From an uncultured Eubacteriales bacterium (GTDB lineage Bacteria > Bacillota > Clostridia > Oscillospirales > CAG-382), in assembly GCA_900546385.1 (NCBI GenBank), contig URCT01000002.1:1-48514 (forward strand): DNA of 48,514 bases, given 5' to 3'. Position 1 is the stretch's first letter. Each line of letters begins with the position of its first letter. Made by a program: the position numbers and the translations under genes. The notes beneath the pieces were generated by a model, which ran no database searches, was not told where the DNA came from, and saw nothing but the letters and a program-made list of their open reading frames with translations. Shown here in pieces: positions 37,607 to 44,436 of this stretch.

Positions 37607-37625
37607 AAAAAACGGAGATTTACAA
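37597..37625 (-). promoter_or_regulatory. Promoter of the GH127 gene, overlapping the AraC promoter
   Basis: Minus strand TTGTAA (37625-37620), 17-nt spacer, TACAAT (37602-37597). Its -10 shares bases with the plus-strand -10, so the two polymerases cannot occupy the site together. Confidence 0.6.
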
Positions 37626-37660
37626 GGCCGAAAAAACAACGAAAGGTAGGAAAATCCGAC

Positions 37661-38458
37661 ATGAATCACGGCGCACGCGCAATCAATTCCATGCTTGTCA
37701 ACCCGAACGTATCCTTTGAATACGCCGGACTTTTTTCCTCAAAAGGCGCGTGGACGCATCCCGACCGAACGGAAAAAACCTTTGAAATTCTCTATGTCAC
37801 AAGCGGCACGGTGCGCCTGTGCGAGGAACAGACCGTCTACACCGCATCCAAAGGGTCTTTGCTCGTTTTAGAGGCCGGCAAGCGGCATTACGGCATCGGC
37901 GAAGAAAGCGGCGTCGGCTTTTATTGGCTGCACTTTCTCACGCGCGGCATGGTTCTGCCGTTTGATATCCGCTTTCTTGAAAGCTTCTCCGAGCCGCATT
38001 TGTTTAAGGAGCTGTTACACTATGCGTTTCTGCCCACGCCGCCGAAAGCCTTGGTCAACGCGCTTGTTGTGCAGATCTTAGCGCAGATCGCCTATGCAGA
38101 AACCCGTCCGGAAAATGGCGGAAAAGCGGCGGAGGAAATCTATGAGTGGCTGCGCATCAACGCGTCGGCACGTCTGTCAGCCAAGGCTGCGGCAGCACAC
38201 TTCGGCTTTTCGCCCGAGCACCTGGCGCGGCTCTTGAAAAAACAATATGGCGTCGGCACCAAAAGCAGTCTCGACCGCTTTCTCCTAAACCGTGCCAAAG
38301 AGCTTTTATCCAACACAGGTCTTTATGTCAAGGAAATCGCCTATGAACTGGAGTTTGAGAGTGACAAGGCCTTTATCGGCTTTTTCAAGTACCACGAAGG
38401 GTTGTATCCTGCCGAATGGCGCGACCGTTTTTATAAAATTCACATGAACAATCGTTAA
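37661..38458 (+). CDS. AraC-family transcriptional regulator
   Basis: A 265-residue regulator. Cupin-type sensing domain at the N-terminus (ILYVTSGTVRLCEEQTVYTA, then LLVLEAGKRHYGIGE) and a C-terminal double HTH (LSAKAAAAHFGFSPEHLARL; VKEIAYELEFESDKAFIGFF, ending GLYPAEWRDRFY). The ATG at 37661 is used because it follows GAAAGG and the upstream extension would start inside the promoter. Divergent from GH127 with overlapping promoters, so it most likely controls that gene. Confidence 0.9.
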   Translation: MNHGARAINSMLVNPNVSFEYAGLFSSKGAWTHPDRTEKTFEILYVTSGTVRLCEEQTVYTASKGSLLVLEAGKRHYGIGEESGVGFYWLHFLTRGMVLPFDIRFLESFSEPHLFKELLHYAFLPTPPKALVNALVVQILAQIAYAETRPENGGKAAEEIYEWLRINASARLSAKAAAAHFGFSPEHLARLLKKQYGVGTKSSLDRFLLNRAKELLSNTGLYVKEIAYELEFESDKAFIGFFKYHEGLYPAEWRDRFYKIHMNNR

Positions 38459-38595
38459 GAGGCCTCACAAGCGTTTTACGTCCGTTTTACATGAATTTTA
38501 CCATCTTTAGAGAATATCACGAACACGCCCGGTGTAATTCTGTGTTTTTTCGTCAGAACACCTATATTCATTTACAAATTGTTTACGAGCAATTG

Positions 38596-38624
38596 TTGCA
38601 AAACCGTGTCTTTCCGGCTATAAT
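38596..38624 (+). promoter_or_regulatory. Promoter of the MgtC-family gene
   Basis: TTGCAA (38596-38601), 17-nt spacer, TATAAT (38619-38624). The leader is only about 30 nt, leaving no room for an M-box riboswitch. Confidence 0.75.
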
Positions 38625-38661
38625 CGTGTGTATTCTATCCGGAAGGAGACCATTTCACTCC

Positions 38662-39360
38662 ATGACCCAAATCACAAACGAATTTATCCTGCAATTTGAA
38701 TTGATCGGCCGCTGTCTGCTCGCCGCCTTGTGCGGTGCGCTCATCGGCATCGAACGCAAAAACCGCTTAAAAGAAGCAGGCCTTCGCACGCATTTGATCG
38801 TCGCGCTCGGCTCGGCACTCATGATGGAGGTTTCCAAATACGGCTTTTTCGATGTGCTGCGCTATGGCGCGCAAATCGGCGTGGAGGTCAAGCTTGACCC
38901 GTCGCGTGTGGCGGCGTCTATCATCACGGGAATCGGTTTTTTGGGCGCCGGAACCATTTTCGTGCGCAAGCAGGTCATCAACGGCTTGACCACGGCCGCC
39001 GGCCTTTGGACGACCTCGGGCATCGGCATGGCCATCGGTTCGGGTATGTACATGGTCGGCATCACCATTACGGTGTTCCAGTTGCTCATTCAGATCATTC
39101 TGCATAAAAATCTGAAAATGCTGCGGATGCCCTCCTCGGATTATGTGGTGCTTCGCGCCGATAACGAGCCGGATATCGTCAAGCGCGTGACAGCCGCTTT
39201 CCGGGAGCATAACGTAGAGATCCAGTCGATCAAGTACGAAAAGCTCTCCGAAAAGGCCGTTGAGATCGAATGCTTCGTCAAATTTCCGAAAGCGTATACA
39301 CCCATCATGGCCGCCGAGGATCTGGGAGCGTATGCGTTTATTCAGAGTGTGGAGACGTGA
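38662..39360 (+). CDS. MgtC/SapB-family membrane protein
   Basis: A 232-residue inner-membrane protein. The N-terminal half has about five hydrophobic segments, starting LIGRCLLAALCGALIGIERK, with the family signature LDPSRVAASIITGIGFLGAG and GLTTAAGLWTTSGIGMAIG. The C-terminal ~80 residues form a soluble ACT-like domain (DYVVLRADNEPDIVKRVTAAF). Family members affect Mg2+ homeostasis, membrane potential or ATP synthase in other bacteria; the role here is not known. The ATG at 38662 (GGAAGGAG, slightly long 13-nt spacing) is preferred over 38491, which lies upstream of the promoter. Stands alone with its own promoter and terminator. Confidence 0.9.
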   Translation: MTQITNEFILQFELIGRCLLAALCGALIGIERKNRLKEAGLRTHLIVALGSALMMEVSKYGFFDVLRYGAQIGVEVKLDPSRVAASIITGIGFLGAGTIFVRKQVINGLTTAAGLWTTSGIGMAIGSGMYMVGITITVFQLLIQIILHKNLKMLRMPSSDYVVLRADNEPDIVKRVTAAFREHNVEIQSIKYEKLSEKAVEIECFVKFPKAYTPIMAAEDLGAYAFIQSVET

Positions 39361-39379
39361 GAAGTTGAAACGCAGCAAG

Positions 39380-39409
39380 CCGCAGACGAAAAATCTGCGG
39401 TTATTTTTT
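39380..39409 (+). terminator. Rho-independent terminator after the MgtC-family gene
   Basis: Stem CCGCAGA / TCTGCGG, 7-nt loop, followed by TTATTTTTT. Confidence 0.85.
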
Positions 39410-39491
39410 GTCAAAATTCGCAAAAAACGGAACTTTTTATTTCCAATTTGCGTCTTACAAACAACAATCTTCACGAAAGGACTCTGCCGTC

Positions 39492-41159
39492 ATGAAAAAA
39501 CGCTTTCCCGCACTCCTTTGGACGCTTCTCTTCTGTCTTCTTCTCACGCTTTCGTCCTTTGCCGAAGACGCGCCGCAGGTCTCCGACAGCGACCTTCTTG
39601 CCCGGGCGCGCACGCTTGGCATTCTCGACGGTTTTTCCGACGAATCGCCCGAAAAACCCATCACGCGCCGGGAATTCTGTGTGCTGACGGACAACCTGCT
39701 AACCTCGCTCGGCATGACGACCGGCAACCCGATGCGCGCGCCGTTTGAGGACACCTTCGACCCGGCCGTCATGGGACTGTATGTCGCCGGCATCGTCAAA
39801 GGCACGTCCGAAACCACCTTTTCGCCCGACGATACGCTCATCCGCGCCGACGCCGCCTGCTTGACCGCACGCACAGCCGCTTTTTGCCACGTCGGCCTGC
39901 CCGAAAAGGCGGTAACCGTTCCGACGGAGGAAATTCCCGATTACGCCAAGCATAACGTCGGCTTGGTCATGGCCTATGGGCTTTTTGTCGGCACGGGAAA
40001 CGGCTTTGAGCCGTATGAACCGTATACCGTCGAACAAAGCGCGACCGTGCTTGTCCGCCTGTATGACCTTGTAAAAAAGGCTCGGTCGGAGGCTTTTGAA
40101 GATAAGTTAATTTCACTTTTACCGAAAGACAAAAACTTCATGGTTTCGCCGCTGTCCTTGAAGGCCGCATTGGCACTGGCCGCCAACGGCGCTTCCGACA
40201 ACACGCTTGACGAGATCTTGAACACGCTCGGTTATCCCGATCTGGTCTCCTTCAACGAAGCCATGCAGAAAGCTTTGAATGCCAAGTCTCGCGAAACGCT
40301 GGTCTTTGAAACGGCCAATTCCCTTTGGCTCAACCGCGACAACATGGCGTTTTCGTTCCGCAAGGAATACACCAGCGCGATGTCAGATTTGTTCGGCGCG
40401 ACCGCATCCGAAACGGATAATAAGAACGCCGTGCGCGAGATCAACGCTTGGGCAAGTGAAAAAACGCACGGAAAAATCGAAAAAATCATAAGTGACAGCA
40501 ATTTCGCCGCACTTCTCGCCAATGCTGTGTATTTTAAGGGAAGTTGGTATTCATCTTTCTATGAAAGAAATACGAAAAACGAGATTTTCACCGATACAAA
40601 CGGGCAAAAGAAAGAAATTTCCTTTTTGGAGGACAACTGCTATTGGGCAGGTTACAGCGAAAATGATGACTGCAAACTGGTAAAAATAGGCTATCACACG
40701 GGTGCGAGCGAACGACAGGTCAGTATGGTCATCGTGCTGCCGAATGAGGGCGTTGCGCTTAATTCAATTCGCCTGTCGGAGCAAATCCAAAATGCGGATT
40801 GGAAAAACGAACACGTTTCTATAAAACTTCCGAAATTTCATATTGAAAGCTCCTTTGACCTGACGGATTCTCTGAAATCGCTCGGCATCAAAAAGGCTTT
40901 TGACAAAGACAAAGCCGATTTTTCGCCTATGTTTGGCGCAAAATTCGCTTATCTGGATACCATTTTGCAAAACACATACATTCATGTCGATGAAAACGGA
41001 ACCGAAGCCGCAGCCGTAACCAGCAGCGGAAGCGGCGGAGGAGGCCCTGCTCCATTCAAACCGATCCCCTTTGTCGCCGACCATCCGTTTTATTTCGCCA
41101 TTGTCGATGAGATAAACAACGAAATGCTGTTTGCCGGACAATTTGCGTATGCTGAATAA
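39492..41159 (+). CDS. S-layer-anchored serpin (protease inhibitor)
   Basis: A 555-residue surface protein: signal peptide ~1-21 (MKKRFPALLWTLLFCLLLTL), three SLH motifs at ~28-195 (LARARTLGILDGF; LYVAGIVKGTSETTFSPDDT; LVMAYGLFVGTGNGFEPYEP), then a complete serpin domain (~205-555). Serpin marks include FMVSPLSLKAALALAANGA, ANSLWLNRD, NAVYFKGSW, and VADHPFYFAIVDE. The hinge E-N-G-T-E-A-A-A-V-T (G503 as P15, E505 as P13) has the small residues needed for inhibitory loop insertion. The reactive loop SSGSGGGGPAPFKPIPF is glycine-rich and a few residues longer than in alpha-1-antitrypsin. It would trap serine or cysteine proteases outside the cell; the target is unknown. The ATG at 39492 begins the signal peptide. 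Confidence 0.92.
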   Translation: MKKRFPALLWTLLFCLLLTLSSFAEDAPQVSDSDLLARARTLGILDGFSDESPEKPITRREFCVLTDNLLTSLGMTTGNPMRAPFEDTFDPAVMGLYVAGIVKGTSETTFSPDDTLIRADAACLTARTAAFCHVGLPEKAVTVPTEEIPDYAKHNVGLVMAYGLFVGTGNGFEPYEPYTVEQSATVLVRLYDLVKKARSEAFEDKLISLLPKDKNFMVSPLSLKAALALAANGASDNTLDEILNTLGYPDLVSFNEAMQKALNAKSRETLVFETANSLWLNRDNMAFSFRKEYTSAMSDLFGATASETDNKNAVREINAWASEKTHGKIEKIISDSNFAALLANAVYFKGSWYSSFYERNTKNEIFTDTNGQKKEISFLEDNCYWAGYSENDDCKLVKIGYHTGASERQVSMVIVLPNEGVALNSIRLSEQIQNADWKNEHVSIKLPKFHIESSFDLTDSLKSLGIKKAFDKDKADFSPMFGAKFAYLDTILQNTYIHVDENGTEAAAVTSSGSGGGGPAPFKPIPFVADHPFYFAIVDEINNEMLFAGQFAYAE

Positions 41160-41177
41160 GGTAAAAAGATAAAAAAC

Positions 41178-41226
41178 AAAAGCGTTTTTCTTGCGCAAAA
41201 GCTTGTTGCAGGAAAGACGCTTTTTT
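41178..41226 (+). terminator. Rho-independent terminator after the serpin gene
   Basis: A 17-bp stem with G-U pairs (41178-41194 with 41208-41224), 13-nt loop, ending in T6. Confidence 0.8.
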
Positions 41227-41272
41227 CTGCGGCAAAGTGCGGCGTATTTCAGTTTCCAAAACGTTTTTACGC

Positions 41273-41300
41273 ATAAAACCCGTTTTTTGCGGCATACTGT
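41273..41300 (+). promoter_or_regulatory. Possible sporulation sigma-E-like promoter
   Basis: ATA (41273-41275), 17-nt spacer, CATACTGT (41293-41300), one mismatch from the B. subtilis sigma-E -10 consensus. It precedes spore-coat-like genes, and no good sigma-A promoter is visible here. The motif is short and could arise by chance. Confidence 0.3.
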
Positions 41301-41362
41301 AACCGGACGAAAAAACAACCGTTTTTTATCCGAATTTTGTGTAAAAGCAAGGAGGACACGCC

Positions 41363-41539
41363 ATGTCACCCAAAGAACTTCTCTATATTGAAGACGCGCT
41401 CGGTCACGAAAAGCAGATGAAGGATCTGTTTTCCGGCTTTTCCGGGCAGATTCAGGACGCGGAGTTGAAAAATTTCGTGCAGGATCTCTGCACCAAGCAC
41501 CAAACCAATTTTGATAAGCTGTATGGGCTGTTAAACTAA
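41363..41539 (+). CDS. Small spore-coat-associated protein (58 residues)
   Basis: Short gene starting MSPKELLYIEDALGHEKQMK and ending FDKLYGLLN, with AAGGAGG 7 nt upstream of ATG. The product is predicted to be all helical. From memory it resembles the short proteins encoded just before CotF-type genes in clostridia (L-L-Y-x-E/D-D-A-L-G-H-E-K start, then QIQDAELKNFVQDL). It lies 20 nt upstream of a CotF-family gene, so the two are an operon. A coat role is inferred from family and neighbour. Confidence 0.8.
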   Translation: MSPKELLYIEDALGHEKQMKDLFSGFSGQIQDAELKNFVQDLCTKHQTNFDKLYGLLN

Positions 41540-41559
41540 GGGAAAAAGGAGATACAAAC

Positions 41560-41808
41560 ATGGACGATAAGCTGATCATGGACAACATTCTCACCTCGAC
41601 CAAAAGCGAATGCGACCTGTTGATGCACGGCACCATCGAATCTGCCACGCCCGGCGTGCATACCGCGTTTTCGCAGATTTTGAATGATACGCTTTGTATG
41701 CAGAATGAGATCTACGCCAAAATGACCGCCAAGGGCTGGTATCCGACGCAAAACGCCGAGCAACAGAAAATCGACGCCGCTAAGCAGAAATTTTCCGCTT
41801 CCAAATAA
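41560..41808 (+). CDS. CotF-family spore coat protein
   Basis: An 82-residue helical protein of the Coat_F family: DNILTSTKSECDLLMHGTIE, then PGVHTAFSQILNDTLCMQ and NEIYAKMTAKGWYPT, the family's conserved end. RBS AAAAAGGAG. CotF-type proteins are deposited on the spore, so the organism is probably a spore former. Followed by a terminator. Confidence 0.88.
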   Translation: MDDKLIMDNILTSTKSECDLLMHGTIESATPGVHTAFSQILNDTLCMQNEIYAKMTAKGWYPTQNAEQQKIDAAKQKFSASK

Positions 41809-41824
41809 ATCCGCCTGATGCGTC

Positions 41825-41859
41825 AAGCCGTGTGACCGACAAAGTTGCACGGCTTTTTT
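41825..41859 (+). terminator. Rho-independent terminator after the coat genes
   Basis: Stem AAGCCGTG / CACGGCTT with a 15-nt loop and T6. Confidence 0.8.
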
Positions 41860-41878
41860 GCGTTTTTTGCGAAAAGCA

Positions 41879-41907
41879 TGGACTTTTTGCGGAAATTATG
41901 ATACAAT
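41879..41907 (+). promoter_or_regulatory. Promoter of the M42-like gene
   Basis: TGGACT (41879-41884), 17-nt spacer, TACAAT (41902-41907). Confidence 0.6.
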
Positions 41908-41939
41908 AAGGAAAAACCTCGTGTAAAGGAGCTCTTATT

Positions 41940-42896
41940 ATGGCAAGCTTTTTAGAATCGCTTCTCTCCGTCCCGACCGTTTCCGGCGGCGAAAAAGCCC
42001 TTACCGATAAGATAGACCGGTATATAAAAAAATATACCGATGAAACGCACACCGATGCGCTCGGCAACCTCATCGCCACACGGCACGCGCTGTCAAAAAA
42101 AGGCAAAAAGCCGCTGAAGCTGGCTTTTTTCTGCGCGGTTGATGCACCCGGCCGCATTGTGACCTATATCGAGGAAAACGGCCTTGTCCGCACTGCGCCC
42201 ATCGGGAAAACGAGTGCCGAACGCGCTGTCTATACCGAAGTGGCAAAGACCGATAAAAAATATACCGGTATACTTATTCCGGATAACGGCAAAACCGAAG
42301 CCACCGAGCCGCTGTATGCCGATTTCGGCTTTGCAGCCGCCAAAGAAGCCGCTAAGCACCTGTCGCTCGGCGATCTGCTGTGCTTTGTCCCACAGCCGGT
42401 TGCGCTCGGAAAAACACAGCTCTGTGCGCCGGCTCTCGGAAACAAGCTCTGCGCCGCGGCACTTGCCGGGCTTGCCGCCAAAACCGAAGCCGCCGCTTTG
42501 GAAATCTCGTTTGTTTTCTGCGCGCAAAGCGTCCTCGGCGCACGCGGAGCCGCTCCGGCCGCGTTCGGGATTCAGCCGGACATCGCCGTGTGCTTGGAGG
42601 CCTATGAGGGAACCGAGCTTGGCCTGCGCCTGTCCGACCGCTTTTCGGTCGGCGATCATGATTTGGTGCGCCAAATGAAAAACGCCGCGTCGCAGGTCGG
42701 CGTGACGCTGCTGCCGCGCATCGACACAGAAGCCGTCACCACCGATACCGCCCGGATAAACGGTGCCGGGGATGGCACACGCACTGTCACGCTGCTCTAT
42801 CCCGTCCATGCGCTCGGTCTGCCGCGCGAACGTGCCGACACGGCGCTTTGCGACACGCTTGTGCGCGTTCTTGAACAGTTCCTGCAAAACCTTTAA
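41940..42896 (+). CDS. M42-peptidase homologue with lost metal ligands
   Basis: A 318-residue soluble protein whose overall pattern follows M42 aminopeptidases (FLESLLSVPTVSGGEKALTDKI; DALGNLIA; LGARGAAPAA). The metal site looks degenerate. The usual AH-x-D-E-x-G is CAVDAPG (residues 65-71, His missing); the bridging Asp in a-x-D-[ND]-[RK] is ALGNK (G167); the QEE-V-G pair is Q196-S197-V198-L-G, so both acidic residues are gone; the later Asp is replaced in CLEAYEG. A His remains in YPVHALG. It is slightly shorter than the usual ~350 residues. An active M42 dinuclear peptidase is unlikely, so a binding or regulatory role is possible. AAAGGAG precedes the ATG. It converges on the next gene with a 13-bp gap. 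Confidence 0.75.
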   Translation: MASFLESLLSVPTVSGGEKALTDKIDRYIKKYTDETHTDALGNLIATRHALSKKGKKPLKLAFFCAVDAPGRIVTYIEENGLVRTAPIGKTSAERAVYTEVAKTDKKYTGILIPDNGKTEATEPLYADFGFAAAKEAAKHLSLGDLLCFVPQPVALGKTQLCAPALGNKLCAAALAGLAAKTEAAALEISFVFCAQSVLGARGAAPAAFGIQPDIAVCLEAYEGTELGLRLSDRFSVGDHDLVRQMKNAASQVGVTLLPRIDTEAVTTDTARINGAGDGTRTVTLLYPVHALGLPRERADTALCDTLVRVLEQFLQNL

Positions 42897-42909
42897 CGCC
42901 CATCGGCTT

Positions 42910-43308
42910 CTATCCGCAAAGCATCCAAAGCATCGTGCCGCAAACGCCGACACCGCATCCGGCAGCGAACGAAATCACATCACGTAAATGCAGCCTATGT
43001 GCTTTCTTTGCCGCTTCACTTCGCCGCTCGTCAAAGACGGCAAGCGAACCGCCCAAAGGCACGCCTGCGGAAACCGACGCGTTTTTGGGTGCAATGCGAA
43101 ACCGCGTCTGCGTCGGCGTGTCCGTGTCGCTGTCGGCCGAGGATTGCACCGGCGTTGTTTTTACAAGACGCTCCGCTTCACCGAGGAATTCCTCCTCGGT
43201 GCTTTTTTTTGCACCCTGCCCGGCTTTGACAATAAAAAATGCCTCTTCGAATAAATTGCTGTCCATATTCCGCACCACAACCACACGTTTTGCACAGCCC
43301 TTGATCAT
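42910..43308 (-). CDS. Small membrane-anchored protein of unknown function
   Basis: A 132-residue protein: conserved-looking soluble start (MIKGCAKRVVVVRNMDSNLF, then EEAFFIVK), a variable polar middle rich in Thr/Ser/Asp, and one C-terminal transmembrane helix (VISFAAGCGVGVCGTMLWML) with a very short tail. RBS AAGGAG 8-9 nt before ATG. From memory this start resembles uncharacterised clostridial proteins with a C-terminal anchor. A TACAAT element lies upstream but no convincing -35. It overlaps nothing and ends 13 bp from the convergent M42-like gene, with no terminator between them. Confidence 0.7.
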   Translation of the reverse strand: MIKGCAKRVVVVRNMDSNLFEEAFFIVKAGQGAKKSTEEEFLGEAERLVKTTPVQSSADSDTDTPTQTRFRIAPKNASVSAGVPLGGSLAVFDERRSEAAKKAHRLHLRDVISFAAGCGVGVCGTMLWMLCG

Positions 43309-43619
43309 GTCTCTTACGCTCCTTGTCCGTTTTTCTTGTTTTCTGCCACACTTCTATTGTAGACCGAAATCGGAAGGGCTATGCAGCGGAGCCAAAAAAT
43401 CCCGCATTTTCGCCGAATGCCGCTTTTGCGCATATTTTGAATATGGTTATCCGCGCGAATTGCTTGATTTTTTACAATGTCAAACTTTGCATATTTTGTT
43501 TCTTCTATTTTCGAATATATTCAATTTATGATTTGTTTTGCAATTATTATTGACAATTATTTTTGTTTTTTCTATAATAAAGGTGCAAACAACAAATCCA
43601 TATACAAGGAGAACTGCCC
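43309..43619. other. AT-rich divergent control region
   Basis: This 311-bp gap holds no gene. It contains the leader of the minus-strand small membrane protein gene, an inverted repeat CATATT-TTG-AATATG (43431-43445), several ATATTTTG and GAATATATTC motifs, and the perfect promoter of the NagB-like gene at its right end. Confidence 0.6.
43550..43578 (+). promoter_or_regulatory. Perfect consensus sigma-A promoter of the NagB-like operon
   Basis: TTGACA (43550-43555), 17-nt spacer, TATAAT (43573-43578), with a T-rich spacer and AT-rich upstream DNA. The leader is about 35 nt. Confidence 0.9.
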
Positions 43620-44393
43620 ATGCCGCTCATAAAAACTGAACAAACCGGTACATTGGCTGTCCGCATTTACGATACCCGTGCCGAAATGGGACACGCCGCC
43701 GGAAACGATGCCGCCGATGTCATTGTCGCGCTGCTCGAAAAAAAGCCGGAAATCAACATGATTTTCGCCGCCGCACCTTCGCAGAACGAAACGCTTGACG
43801 CTCTCTGCGCACGCACGGACATCAATTGGACGCGCGTCAACGCCTATCACATGGACGAATACATCGGCCTTTCCGCCGACGCGCCCCAACGCTTCGGCAC
43901 GTTCCTCAAGAATGCCATTTTCGGAAAGCTCCCTTTCCGTTCGGTGAACTACATCGACTGCACCGGAAGCGATCCGGAAGCCGAATGCGCCCGGTATGCA
44001 GCCCTTCTTGAAAAGGTGAAAATCGACGTTGTCATGCTCGGCATCGGCGAAAACGGACATATCGCCTTCAACGATCCGCCGGTGGCCGATTTTGCCGATA
44101 AGCGCATCATCAAGCCGGTGCAATTGGATGAGATCTGCCGCAACCAACAGGTCAACGACGGCTGCTTCGCCAGACTCGAGGATGTGCCGAAAACCGCGCT
44201 CACGCTCACCATTCCGACGCTGTTTAACGCCGATTATCTGTTCTGCAGCGTTCCTGCCGCCACCAAGGCCGATGCCGTGTACCACACGGTCACCGACGCC
44301 GAAATCAGCACCAAATGCCCGGCGACCATCATGCGCCGCCATCCGCACGCCGTGCTGTACTGCGACAAGAACAGTGCCGCCAAGATTTTATAA
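43620..44393 (+). CDS. nagB: NagB-like glucosamine-6-phosphate deaminase/isomerase
   Basis: A 257-residue cytosolic enzyme of the NagB/6-phosphogluconolactonase fold, predicted to convert glucosamine-6-phosphate to fructose-6-phosphate and ammonia. Visible motifs: HMDEYIGL (D79, E80), LGIGENGH (H147), then IAFNDPP. E. coli NagB has FNEP, and here the Glu is Asp (D152). Together with QQVNDGCF this places it in a NagB-like subgroup whose substrate may differ. RBS AAGGAG. It is followed 43 nt later by an oxidoreductase gene and lies near NagA, which supports amino-sugar use. Confidence 0.82.
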   Translation: MPLIKTEQTGTLAVRIYDTRAEMGHAAGNDAADVIVALLEKKPEINMIFAAAPSQNETLDALCARTDINWTRVNAYHMDEYIGLSADAPQRFGTFLKNAIFGKLPFRSVNYIDCTGSDPEAECARYAALLEKVKIDVVMLGIGENGHIAFNDPPVADFADKRIIKPVQLDEICRNQQVNDGCFARLEDVPKTALTLTIPTLFNADYLFCSVPAATKADAVYHTVTDAEISTKCPATIMRRHPHAVLYCDKNSAAKIL

Positions 44394-44436
44394 GCCGCCA
44401 TACAGAAAGTCATTTTTGCCCGAAAGGAAGGTTTTC

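Noticed and set aside
38459..38661. Mg2+ riboswitch ahead of the MgtC-family gene
   Set aside because: The likely promoter at 38596-38624 leaves only ~30 nt of leader, and no M-box pattern is seen.
40764..41648. 294-codon minus-strand frame across the serpin end and coat genes
   Set aside because: Crosses a plus-strand terminator and two plus-strand genes; low-complexity basic/aromatic translation without a family pattern.
42935..43553. Plus-strand frames of 198 and 76 codons upstream of nagB
   Set aside because: Antisense to the small membrane protein or lying across its promoter, no RBS, no family pattern.
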